DNA from: Bacteroidales bacterium
GTDB lineage: Bacteria; Bacteroidota; Bacteroidia; Bacteroidales; UBA12077
DNA length: 5,424 bases
Direction of reading: 5' to 3'
Assembly (NCBI GenBank): GCA_030600865.1
Contig: JAUVUS010000200.1
Location: 1 to 5,424, forward strand
A program made the position numbers and the translations under genes. Positions 1 through 5,424 of the stretch are shown here, piece after piece. Under the pieces are notes generated by a model. It worked only from the letters and a program-made list of their open reading frames with translations, was not told the DNA's origin and made no database searches. How positions within the stretch are numbered: position 1 is the first letter of the stretch; each line of letters starts with the position of its first letter.

Positions 1-543
1 AAATAAACGACGAATACTATTACGTGCTCTTTCGTTTTCGTTAATCCATTCAGCAACAATATCACGAGCTCCTTGCAAGGCATCATCAACAGAAGGAACT
101 TCATCATTAATAAATTTCTCAGCTTTACTAATAATATTAAGCGCTTGCTGTTTCATTATTATTTTAGCCAAAGGCTCCAGTCCTTTTTCTTTAGCTTTTG
201 TGGCCCGGGTTTTCTTTTTTTGTTTATACGGTAGATAAATATCTTCAAGTTCTGTTAAAGTTTGAGCTTCCTCAATACGTTTTTTTAAATCATCTGTTAA
301 CTTCCCCTGCTCATCAATTGATTTTAGAATTGTCTCTCTCCTGCTATCAATTTCTAATAGTTTTGTAAACTGAGCCTTTATTGCGGCAATCTGAACTTCA
401 TCTAAACTTCCTGTTGCCTCTTTTCTATACCTGCTAATAAAAGGCATTGTTGCCCCCTCATCAAATAATTGAATTGTATTTTTTACCTGCCAGTCTTTTA
501 CAGAAAGGCTGGTTGATATTTTTAAGATGTGATTTTCGTTCAT
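1..543 (-). CDS. tex: Tex family RNA-binding transcription accessory protein, N-terminal part (partial)
   Basis: Tex is a cytoplasmic nucleic-acid-binding protein linked to transcription; the full protein has an N-terminal helical region, a YqgF/RuvC-like domain, helix-hairpin-helix motifs and a C-terminal S1 domain, usually about 700-780 residues. Only the first 181 codons are here; the gene runs off the left edge. My translation of the minus strand starts MNENHILKIS and shows two family signatures: FISRYRKEATGSLDEVQ at residues 35-51 and LPYKQKKKTRAT at 104-115, followed by AKEKGLEPLA at 117-126. The rest is mostly charged and helical, as expected of the N-terminal domain. The start is firm: an in-frame TAA lies two codons upstream of the ATG. 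No Shine-Dalgarno site precedes it, only an A-rich stretch, common in Bacteroidota. The YqgF and S1 domains lie outside the window, so integrity of the whole gene cannot be judged. Confidence 0.93.
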   Translation of the reverse strand, partial: MNENHILKISTSLSVKDWQVKNTIQLFDEGATMPFISRYRKEATGSLDEVQIAAIKAQFTKLLEIDSRRETILKSIDEQGKLTDDLKKRIEEAQTLTELEDIYLPYKQKKKTRATKAKEKGLEPLAKIIMKQQALNIISKAEKFINDEVPSVDDALQGARDIVAEWINENERARNSIRRLF

Positions 544-596
544 GTTTTTTTATTTATAGGGAAGCTAAATTAATGATTTTATCACTTTATTGTTAA

Positions 597-626
597 TAAA
601 GATACCAACAAATAAATATTACAAAA
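597..626 (-). promoter_or_regulatory. Candidate Bacteroidota-type promoter for tex
   Basis: Read on the minus strand, TTTTG (626-622) is followed after 17 nt by TATCTTTA (604-597), a 7 of 8 match to the Bacteroidota -7 element TAnnTTTG with its upstream TTTG/TTG element. Transcription would start near 590 and give a leader of roughly 45-50 nt before the tex ATG. The spacing is at the short end of the described range, and such AT-rich sequence produces chance matches, so this is only a candidate. Confidence 0.33.
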
Positions 627-657
627 GTGTAAAACTGTTTAATATTTGACTCCTATA

Positions 658-687
658 TACTAAATTAAAAATCAATGTCATTTAGTA
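658..687. repeat. AT-rich inverted repeat between the response regulator and tex
   Basis: TACTAAAT (658-665) and ATTTAGTA (680-687) are perfect 8-bp inverted copies around a 14-nt loop. A weaker outer pair, AAACTGT (632-638) and ACAGTTT (698-704), flanks it, and a 10-bp palindrome AGTTTAAACT lies at 700-709. No T-run follows the inner arms on the minus strand, so it does not look like an intrinsic terminator. It might be a protein-binding site or chance in AT-rich DNA. Confidence 0.3.
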
Positions 688-764
688 ATAATAGAATACA
701 GTTTAAACTCCTGCCGGTAAAGCGGTACAAGCAACACTGATTGCTTATTTACACATATTTCTTA

Positions 765-1160
765 TTAATTCGGCTTAAGGAATTTATGAATTTTTTGAAG
801 TAGCTCCAAACGGTTAATTGGCTTTGAAACATAATCATCGCATCCTGCTGCAAGAATTTTGGGTTTATCATCGTCCATTGCATTAGCGGTTTGGGCAATA
901 ATTGGTAATCCCGGTTTACATTTTTTTATCTGATTCGTTGCTTCCAGGCCATCTAAGATTGGTAACTGGATATCCATTAACACTAGATCAACCTGTTCAT
1001 TATTTTCACAAATATTAACAGCTTGTTCGCCATCTGAAGCATAAAGAAATTTAACCCGGGTATCTTTTAAAAATTTTGTTAATAGCCTATATGATACAAC
1101 AGAGTCTTCAACAATCAAAATAGTTTTTCCCGACCAAATAAATTCTTTTTGATTATTCAT
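765..1160 (-). CDS. Single-domain (CheY-like) response regulator
   Basis: This 131-residue protein is a lone receiver domain of two-component phosphorelay systems, with no output domain. Visible receiver landmarks are the acidic pair E18-D19 in ILIVEDS, the phosphoacceptor D63 in LVLMDIQLP, the switch threonine T91 in IIAQTANAM, and the invariant lysine K113 in YVSKPI. All catalytic residues are therefore present and it should be phosphorylatable. The IIAQTANAM/GCDDYVSKP style resembles receiver domains attached to hybrid histidine kinases more than chemotaxis CheY; this is inference. It would act in the cytoplasm, relaying phosphate or controlling a partner by protein contact. No histidine kinase or phosphotransfer gene is in the window, so the partner is unknown. 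It lies beyond the rnf terminator and 221 nt before tex, and probably has its own transcript. No Shine-Dalgarno site precedes the ATG; the leader is A/T-rich. No clear terminator follows it. Confidence 0.93.
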   Translation of the reverse strand: MNNQKEFIWSGKTILIVEDSVVSYRLLTKFLKDTRVKFLYASDGEQAVNICENNEQVDLVLMDIQLPILDGLEATNQIKKCKPGLPIIAQTANAMDDDKPKILAAGCDDYVSKPINRLELLQKIHKFLKPN

Positions 1161-1238
1161 TTTATTAAAAAATGTATTATTACAAGATATAAGATGAAAT
1201 TAAGCCCGGGACAATATAAAAAAAATAAACACATAATA

Positions 1239-1271
1239 AAATAAAAAGAGTAACCATATTGGTCACTCTTT
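1239..1271 (-). terminator. Intrinsic terminator of the rnf operon
   Basis: On the minus strand AAAGAGTGACC (1271-1261), loop AATAT, and GGTTACTCTTT (1255-1245) form an 11-bp stem with one G-U wobble. It is followed directly by a T-rich tail (TTATTTT). It begins about 23 nt after the rnfA stop codon. On the plus strand the wobble becomes an A-C mismatch and the tail is poorer, so it is oriented to end the leftward rnf transcript. Confidence 0.87.
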
Positions 1272-1294
1272 ATAAAATATTATTTATATGATAT

Positions 1295-1867
1295 TTAAAC
1301 GATTCCTGCAAATCCCATAAATGCAAGAGCTAATAAGCCTGCAACAATAAAAGCAATAGGAACACCCTTCATTCCTTTTGGAATATTTACCATATCTAAA
1401 TGCTCCCGTAATCCTGCAAATATTACTAAAGCTAAACCAAAACCAATAGCATTAGAAATAGCAAAAACAACGCTTCCAAGCAAATTATAATCTTTTTGTA
1501 CCGCTAAAATTGCAACTCCTAAAACCGCACAATTTGTTGTAATTAGTGGTAAGAAAATACCTAAGGCCTGGTATAAAGCAGGGCTAACTTTCTTTAAAAT
1601 AATTTCGACTAACTGTACTAAAGATGCAATTACAAGAATAAATGTAATAGTTTGCATAAAAGCAATTCCAAATGCATCTAAAACATATTTCTGAAGTAAA
1701 TAAGTAACAATTGTTGCAATAACCATTACAAAGGTAACTGCCCCTGCCATCCCAATGGAAGTTTCCACTTTACTTGAAACACCTATAAATGGACAAACGC
1801 CAAGGAATTGTGCTAATAAAATATTATTAACAAATATTGCCGATATGATAATAATTATATATTCCAT
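1295..1867 (-). CDS. rnfA: Rnf complex membrane subunit RnfA
   Basis: RnfA is an integral membrane subunit of the ion-translocating ferredoxin:NAD+ oxidoreductase (Rnf). It pairs with the homologous RnfE in the centre of the complex. The 190-residue product matches the family length and its typical opening [15 protein letters not shown]. Six hydrophobic segments are visible, roughly at 4-25, 36-57, 66-90, 98-120, 128-150 and 167-188. The two half-repeats each carry a conserved cysteine: C25 in FLGVCPFIG and C113 in TTNCAVLG. In Rnf and the related Na+-NQR complex these cysteines, with two from RnfE, bind an intramembrane iron or [2Fe-2S] centre that passes electrons across the membrane. It is the last gene of the operon, 10 nt after rnfE and just before the terminator. 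It has no Shine-Dalgarno site of its own, which suggests coupling to rnfE translation. NqrE is a close relative, but the C-D-G-E-A gene context settles the call. Confidence 0.96.
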   Translation of the reverse strand: MEYIIIIISAIFVNNILLAQFLGVCPFIGVSSKVETSIGMAGAVTFVMVIATIVTYLLQKYVLDAFGIAFMQTITFILVIASLVQLVEIILKKVSPALYQALGIFLPLITTNCAVLGVAILAVQKDYNLLGSVVFAISNAIGFGLALVIFAGLREHLDMVNIPKGMKGVPIAFIVAGLLALAFMGFAGIV

Positions 1868-1877
1868 AGTAATTTAA

Positions 1878-2465
1878 TTAAGCAGTTTTCTTATTGATTT
1901 TATTTATCAGAACGATTAAGTAACCCAATACAATAAATGCTCCCGGTGCTAACACAAAAACTAACATTCCATCTCCATGAATAAACTTAAACCCAAAGAT
2001 AGAACCGCTACCTAATATTTCACGAACACCTCCTAAAATAGTTAAAGCCATTGCAAAACCTAATCCCATTCCTAAACCATCAATAATTGATGAAAAAACG
2101 GTATTCTTTGATGCAAAAGCTTCGGCTCTTCCCAAAACTATACAGTTAACAACAATCAACGGAATAAATAATCCTAATTGATCAAATAATGCCGGCACAT
2201 ATGCTTGCATTACTAACTCAACCATTGTTACGAACGATGCAATAATCACAATAAAAGAAGGAATACGAACCTTATCAGGGATTTGTGATTTTACGATTGA
2301 CACAACAAGATTTGACATAACTAAAACAAATGTTGTAGCCAGCCCCATACCCAAACCATTCATAGCAGAAGTTGTAACACCTAATGTTGGGCACAATCCA
2401 AGGAATAAAACAAATACCGCATTTTCCTTGAAAAACCCTTTGCTAAAATTTTTCCATTGACTCAT
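1878..2465 (-). CDS. rnfE: Rnf complex membrane subunit RnfE
   Basis: RnfE is the partner of RnfA in the membrane core of the Rnf complex. The product has 195 residues with about six transmembrane segments (roughly 16-32, 36-58, 67-90, 95-112, 127-149, 164-188). The family signatures are GLCPTLGVT with C25 and IVVNCIVLGRAEAFA with C108; these cysteines mirror C25 and C113 of RnfA and complete the four-cysteine site. The VNCIVLGRAEAFA segment separates RnfE/NqrD from RnfA/NqrE, which have NCAVLGVA. The N-terminal MSQWKNFSKGFFKENAVFVLFLGLCP is typical, and the ATG is supported by a near-perfect Shine-Dalgarno sequence six nucleotides upstream. Its ATG overlaps the rnfG stop codon (ATGA), so translation is probably coupled. 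The short basic tail (INKINKK) fits a cytoplasmic C-terminus. RnfE rather than NqrD is chosen from the operon context. Confidence 0.96.
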   Translation of the reverse strand: MSQWKNFSKGFFKENAVFVLFLGLCPTLGVTTSAMNGLGMGLATTFVLVMSNLVVSIVKSQIPDKVRIPSFIVIIASFVTMVELVMQAYVPALFDQLGLFIPLIVVNCIVLGRAEAFASKNTVFSSIIDGLGMGLGFAMALTILGGVREILGSGSIFGFKFIHGDGMLVFVLAPGAFIVLGYLIVLINKINKKTA

Positions 2466-3043
2466 TTTTTACCTCCTTCCATATATGCTTTGTATGCTCT
2501 GTCTACTGCATCACAAAAAGCTCTTGAACTAATAGTAGAAGCAGTTATTGCATCAACATCACCGCCATCTTTAGTCACTTTTAATTTAAAATCAGCAGGG
2601 TTTTCCCCGTTAAACTGAACACTCCAATTCGATTTACTTTTCTGCATTTTATCTCCTAAACCAGGAGTTTCTTTATGCTCTAATACAGATATATTATGTA
2701 TTGTACCATCAGATAAAAATCCTACCATGATTTTAAAATTGCCACTAAAACCATTATTTGTAAATGTACTAACCGCTGTACCAACTAATTCACCATTCTT
2801 TTTTGCTGGGAAAAACTCAAGAGTACCTCCGTCTACATCCATACTATAAACTTCTTTTCCAGGCTCATTATCAAATTCAGGAACAACCTGCATAATAGCA
2901 TTATTTTGCTTTGCAAGTTTGCTTTCAGCAATAGGCCCTTTGGTTACTTCGTACAAATATCCAAGTGCTGCCGATGCTATAAATGTTACCATGAACAAGG
3001 TAAGCACCATACTTAAAAATGTAGATTCCTTTTTACTAGCCAT
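2462..3043 (-). CDS. rnfG: Rnf complex flavin-bearing subunit RnfG
   Basis: RnfG is a membrane-anchored Rnf subunit whose soluble FMN-binding domain normally carries FMN linked covalently to a threonine by ApbE flavin transferase. The 193-residue product has one N-terminal transmembrane helix at about residues 10-31, then a soluble FMN-binding domain outside the cytoplasm. Family landmarks are GFSGNFKIMVGFLSDG (98-113), the ETPGLGDKM block (125-133) and the flavinylation region DAITASTISS (164-173). The expected acceptor is T170. The local motif reads TAST where the consensus is S/T-G-A-T, a mild variant that keeps the leading aspartate and the final threonine. I place the start at MASKKE because a GAGGAGG Shine-Dalgarno sequence sits six nucleotides before that ATG; a longer frame beginning with TTG at 3061 would have to include that site. 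The gene overlaps rnfD by 8 nt and rnfE by 4 nt. NqrC is related, but this size and context indicate RnfG. Confidence 0.94.
   Translation of the reverse strand: MASKKESTFLSMVLTLFMVTFIASAALGYLYEVTKGPIAESKLAKQNNAIMQVVPEFDNEPGKEVYSMDVDGGTLEFFPAKKNGELVGTAVSTFTNNGFSGNFKIMVGFLSDGTIHNISVLEHKETPGLGDKMQKSKSNWSVQFNGENPADFKLKVTKDGGDVDAITASTISSRAFCDAVDRAYKAYMEGGKK
2471..2480 (-). promoter_or_regulatory. Strong Shine-Dalgarno site for rnfE
   Basis: On the minus strand GGAAGGAGGT lies inside the last codons of rnfG. The AAGGAGG core (2478-2472) is followed by a spacer of 6 nt before the rnfE ATG. This fixes the rnfE start and is unusually canonical compared with the other genes here. Confidence 0.8.
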
Positions 3044-4034
3044 TCTTAACCTCCTCACCAAATCGTTTAGGTTTAATATACATATTTATTAAAGGAACAA
3101 AGGCATTCATAATTAGAATTGCAAATGAAACACCTTCAGGATATGCTCCGAATACACGAATAAGAACAGTTATTGTTCCTATTCCAACACCATAAATCCA
3201 CATTCCTTTTACCGACATTGGAGACGTAACATAATCTGTTGCCATGAAAATTGCACCTAATAACACGCCTCCGGTTAGTAAATGAAATATTGGATCGGCA
3301 TTCGCTTCAGGATTAATCATCCATAATATTCCGGTAAAAATTGCTATTGTTGCAATAATTGAAATTGGAATATGCCATGTAATTACTTTTCGAATTAACA
3401 AATACACAAATCCTAATAACAATGCAACAGCAGCAATTTCTCCCATTGAACCACCCATGTGTCCATAGAACATTTCCATATGACTGGGGATTTTATCCAT
3501 TATTGCTGAAACAGATTCTCCTGCTCCAATTCCTTCTTTCATAACGCCAAGTGGAGTTGCTCCTGTAACAGCATCAGTATAACTATTGCTAAATCCTGTT
3601 GGCACCGGCCAGCTTGTCATCTGTACAGGAAAAGATATTAATAAAAACACACGTCCAACTAATGCCGGGTTAAATGGATTATTTCCTAATCCACCAAATG
3701 ACATTTTACCAACTCCAATAGCAACTAAACTACCAATAATAATAATCCCAATCGGCAGGTTTGTTGGAATATTAAATGCTAATAAAACTCCTGTAACTAA
3801 AGCAGAACCATCGGTAATTGAAGGTTCCTGTTTGAGCATATATTTTTGAATTAACCATTCAAAAGCTAAACACGAAACTACAGCTGTTAATGTTACAATT
3901 ATTGCACCCATTCCAAAGAAATAGATCGATATTGCCAATACAGGCAACATAGCAATAACTACATCTAACATCAGCCGTTTTACTGTTGTATCCTCATAAA
4001 CATGAGGAGATGGTGATATTGTAATTTTACTCAT
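3036..4034 (-). CDS. rnfD: Rnf complex membrane subunit RnfD
   Basis: RnfD is a polytopic inner-membrane subunit of Rnf, homologous to NqrB, that carries covalent FMN and takes part in ion-coupled electron transfer. The 332-residue product has the usual length and opening (MSKITISPSPHVYEDTTVKRLM). It shows about ten hydrophobic segments, with a hydrophilic loop near 141-196. Diagnostic blocks are DGSALVTGVLLAFNIP (75-90), GGLGNNPFNPALVGR (114-128), the flavinylation motif D154-AVTGATP with acceptor T160, and FMATDYVTSPMS (263-274). The motif fits the D-x-x-S/T-G-A-T pattern recognised by ApbE. The start is limited by an in-frame TAA nine codons upstream and by the family N-terminus. No Shine-Dalgarno site is at a useful distance. 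Unlike the other junctions, 97 nt separate it from rnfC. Its last 8 nt overlap rnfG. Confidence 0.96.
   Translation of the reverse strand: MSKITISPSPHVYEDTTVKRLMLDVVIAMLPVLAISIYFFGMGAIIVTLTAVVSCLAFEWLIQKYMLKQEPSITDGSALVTGVLLAFNIPTNLPIGIIIIGSLVAIGVGKMSFGGLGNNPFNPALVGRVFLLISFPVQMTSWPVPTGFSNSYTDAVTGATPLGVMKEGIGAGESVSAIMDKIPSHMEMFYGHMGGSMGEIAAVALLLGFVYLLIRKVITWHIPISIIATIAIFTGILWMINPEANADPIFHLLTGGVLLGAIFMATDYVTSPMSVKGMWIYGVGIGTITVLIRVFGAYPEGVSFAILIMNAFVPLINMYIKPKRFGEEVKNG
3050..3056 (-). promoter_or_regulatory. Strong Shine-Dalgarno site deciding the rnfG start
   Basis: On the minus strand GAGGAGG, then a 6-nt spacer TTAAGA, then ATG at 3043-3041. The site lies inside the rnfD Glu-Glu-Val codons, near the end of that gene. 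It selects the MASKKE start over the TTG at 3061. Confidence 0.82.
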
Positions 4035-4087
4035 CTGAAATAAATATTGTGTAATATGTTAATAATTTGGCAAATCGGTTTTTTCAT
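4031..4087 (-). other. 18-codon ORF with adjacent Shine-Dalgarno-like sequence, abutting rnfD
   Basis: In the rnfC-rnfD gap, the minus strand has AAAAGGAG (4095-4088) touching an ATG at 4087. That ATG opens an 18-codon frame, MKKPICQIINILHNIYFR, whose TGA overlaps the rnfD ATG as ATGA. This layout resembles a short leader ORF coupled to the next gene. However, there is no spacer between GGAG and the ATG, which is poor for initiation, and the peptide resembles nothing I know. It may be chance; comparison with related genomes would decide. Confidence 0.25.
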
Positions 4088-4111
4088 CTCCTTTTGTATC
4101 TCTTATTTATC

Positions 4112-4126
4112 ACAGGCATAGCCTGT
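4112..4126 (-). other. Small perfect hairpin just after rnfC
   Basis: ACAGGC-TAT-GCCTGT on the minus strand forms a 6-bp perfect, GC-rich stem with a three-base loop, beginning five bases after the rnfC stop codon. It is followed by GATAAATAAG and not a T-run, so it does not fit an intrinsic terminator. An mRNA-stabilising or processing hairpin that adjusts rnfC relative to rnfD expression is possible but unproven. The rnfC stop is a tandem TAG-TAA. Confidence 0.4.
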
Positions 4127-4131
4127 CATTA

Positions 4132-5424
4132 CTATTTTCTTGATCTTATGATTTGACTTACTCTGGATTTTCCTAATCTGATATAATCTAATAATGGTAA
4201 TCCTGCAGGACAAGTATAACTACATGAACCACATTCAATACAATCCATTACACCACCGGTTTCCAATTTATCATTTTTCTCTAACAGAGCTAATTTATTT
4301 AAAAAATAAGGTTCTAAGCCTTGAGGGCAAACAGAAACACATTTTGCACAACGTATGCAATTGCTTTCTTTTTTCCTTTTTGATAGTTCGGCAGGCATAA
4401 TTAATATTCCTGATGTACCTTTAACCACAGGGATTTCCAGAGAATTAACAGCTTTACCCATCATTGGGCCACCATTAATAATTTTGCCCGTATCTTCGGG
4501 TAATCCGCCTGCTGCTTCAACTAAATTGCTTACCGGAGTACCAATACGAACCATAAAATTGGATGGCTTCTTTACTGATTTCCCGGTTAAAGTAACTACT
4601 CTCTCAAATAAGGGTTTATTTTTCTGAACTGCTTCGTAAACAGCTAATGCAGTACCCACGTTATGTACTACAGCACCCACATCAAGGGGTAAACCACCTG
4701 AAGGTACTTCGCGATTTATTAAAGCTTTGATTAATTGTTTTTCACCACCCTGTGGGTACTGAACTTTCAATGCATGAACTTCAATACCGGGATAATCTTT
4801 CACAATATTCTGAAGATTAGAAATAGCATCCGGCTTATTATTTTCTACTCCTATAAGAGCTACATTAACATTTAAAGCTTTCATTAAAATCTGAATGCCA
4901 ATAAGCATTTCTTCAGCCTTCTCAAGCATTAAACGATGATCTGATGTTAAATATGGTTCACATTCAACTCCATTAATAATTAATACATCAATCTTTTTAC
5001 CATCTGGAACAGAAAGCTTTACATGAGATGGAAATGTTGCTCCACCTAATCCAACTATACCTGACTCGTTTATTTTATTGATGATTTCTTTATCAGTTAA
5101 ACTAATTTCTTTTTTCAAATCAGTTGATCTATCAATACTCTCATTCCACTCATCGCCCTCAACATCAATAATAACACATGGACGTTTATAACTTGTTGAA
5201 TCCATAACATTGTCAACCTTAACAACAATTCCGGAAACTGAAGAGTGAATATTTGCAGAAACAAAGCCTGCACTTTCGGCAATTTTATCTCCTACCTTAA
5301 CCTTGTCGCCTTTATCTGCGCTAGGTGTAGAGGGAGTACCAATACGTTGAGCAATTGGTATGGATACTGTTTTTGGAAGCGGCAAAGTTTCAATGGCATT
5401 ATTAGCAGAATACTTACCTTCTGC
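4132..5424 (-). CDS. rnfC: Rnf complex subunit RnfC, NADH/flavin and iron-sulfur subunit (partial at N-terminus)
   Basis: RnfC is the peripheral cytoplasmic subunit that binds FMN and NAD(H) and carries two [4Fe-4S] clusters, linking the pyridine nucleotide to the rest of Rnf. The open frame reaches the right edge, giving 430 visible residues from AEGKYSANNAIETLPLPKTV; this is already the conserved region near the RnfC N-terminus, so only a short start is missing. Numbering from the first visible residue, a biotinyl-lipoyl-like segment (KGDKVKVGDKI) lies at about 38-48. The NuoF-like glycine-rich GIVGLGGATFPS is at 122-133, NGVECEPYLT at 151-160 and YPQGGEKQL at 223-231. The SLBB-type region follows, and two cluster motifs come near the end: cysteines 356/359/362/366 and 395/398/401/405. 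The protein stops soon after the second cluster, so it is the short form, without the long Ala/Lys-rich tail of proteobacterial RsxC. It is the first gene visible of the operon; rnfB is expected upstream. Confidence 0.95.
   Translation of the reverse strand, partial: AEGKYSANNAIETLPLPKTVSIPIAQRIGTPSTPSADKGDKVKVGDKIAESAGFVSANIHSSVSGIVVKVDNVMDSTSYKRPCVIIDVEGDEWNESIDRSTDLKKEISLTDKEIINKINESGIVGLGGATFPSHVKLSVPDGKKIDVLIINGVECEPYLTSDHRLMLEKAEEMLIGIQILMKALNVNVALIGVENNKPDAISNLQNIVKDYPGIEVHALKVQYPQGGEKQLIKALINREVPSGGLPLDVGAVVHNVGTALAVYEAVQKNKPLFERVVTLTGKSVKKPSNFMVRIGTPVSNLVEAAGGLPEDTGKIINGGPMMGKAVNSLEIPVVKGTSGILIMPAELSKRKKESNCIRCAKCVSVCPQGLEPYFLNKLALLEKNDKLETGGVMDCIECGSCSYTCPAGLPLLDYIRLGKSRVSQIIRSRK

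Noticed and set aside
617..679. 20-codon minus-strand open frame (MTLIFNLVYRSQ...) before tex
   Set aside because: No ribosome binding site, no family resemblance, and it would overlap the candidate tex promoter.
729..746. Hairpin AAGCAA-loop-TTGCTT as terminator of the response regulator
   Set aside because: The stem is only 6 bp with two G-C pairs, and no T-run follows it on the minus strand.
202..1210. CCCGGG hexamers at about 205, 1056 and 1205 in AT-rich DNA
   Set aside because: Two are within coding sequence, flanks differ and spacing is irregular, so they look like unrelated hexamers and not a repeat family.
1162..1240. Promoter for the response regulator, with TACATTTT near 1175 as a -7 element
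   Set aside because: There is no upstream TTG at proper spacing and transcription would begin almost at the ATG. A promoter probably exists here, but I cannot place it.
3041..3061. Longer rnfG beginning at TTG 3061 (adds MVRRLR)
   Set aside because: The extra codons are the Shine-Dalgarno sequence itself, and ATG at 3043 has ideal spacing to it.
3586..3849. Plus-strand open frame of 87 codons inside rnfD
   Set aside because: It is antisense to a clearly conserved membrane protein gene. Its composition is explained by reverse reading of hydrophobic codons, with no start signal or family resemblance.
4194..4627. Two overlapping plus-strand open frames (4194-4400 and 4355-4627) inside rnfC
   Set aside because: Both are antisense to the conserved cluster-binding and SLBB regions of RnfC and have no recognisable protein features.
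5383..5385. TTG at 5385 as the rnfC start
   Set aside because: The frame stays open to the window edge and the upstream residues AEGKYSANNAIET match the conserved RnfC N-terminal region, so this TTG is an internal leucine.

Overview
The window holds most of one minus-strand operon encoding the membrane-bound Rnf electron-transport complex, followed downstream by a single-domain response regulator and the 5' part of a tex gene, also on the minus strand. The DNA is AT-rich. The protein style (short RnfC, Rnf order C-D-G-E-A, a Tex N-terminus of the anaerobe type) and the A/T-rich start regions without Shine-Dalgarno sites at several genes suggest a Bacteroidota member, perhaps an anaerobic or facultative, marine-type Bacteroidales/Marinilabiliales relative. 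That placement is an inference from family resemblance; no rRNA or other phylogenetic marker is present.

Layout in transcription order (right to left): rnfC (4132-5424, lacks its first residues at the window edge), a 97-nt gap with a small hairpin and an isolated Shine-Dalgarno-like sequence, rnfD (3036-4034), rnfG (2462-3043), rnfE (1878-2465), rnfA (1295-1867), then a strong intrinsic terminator at 1239-1271. rnfD/rnfG overlap by 8 nt and rnfG/rnfE by 4 nt, and rnfE/rnfA are 10 nt apart, so these four are probably translated as a coupled block. rnfB, the ferredoxin-facing subunit, is not in the window and is expected just beyond the right edge, upstream of rnfC. After the terminator come the response regulator (765-1160), a 221-nt intergenic stretch with a candidate tex promoter, and tex (1-543, C-terminal part missing).

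Together the Rnf subunits couple electron transfer between reduced ferredoxin and NAD+ to Na+ or H+ movement across the cytoplasmic membrane. RnfC carries the flavin/NADH module and two [4Fe-4S] clusters. RnfD and RnfG carry candidate sites for covalent FMN. RnfA and RnfE form the paired membrane core with four conserved cysteines. All expected cofactor residues are visible, except that the RnfG flavinylation motif is a variant (TAST instead of the usual S/TGAT). Which ion is pumped cannot be read from this sequence.

I found no convincing undescribed system. The points most worth a second look are the unusual rnfC-rnfD junction and the RnfG motif variant.
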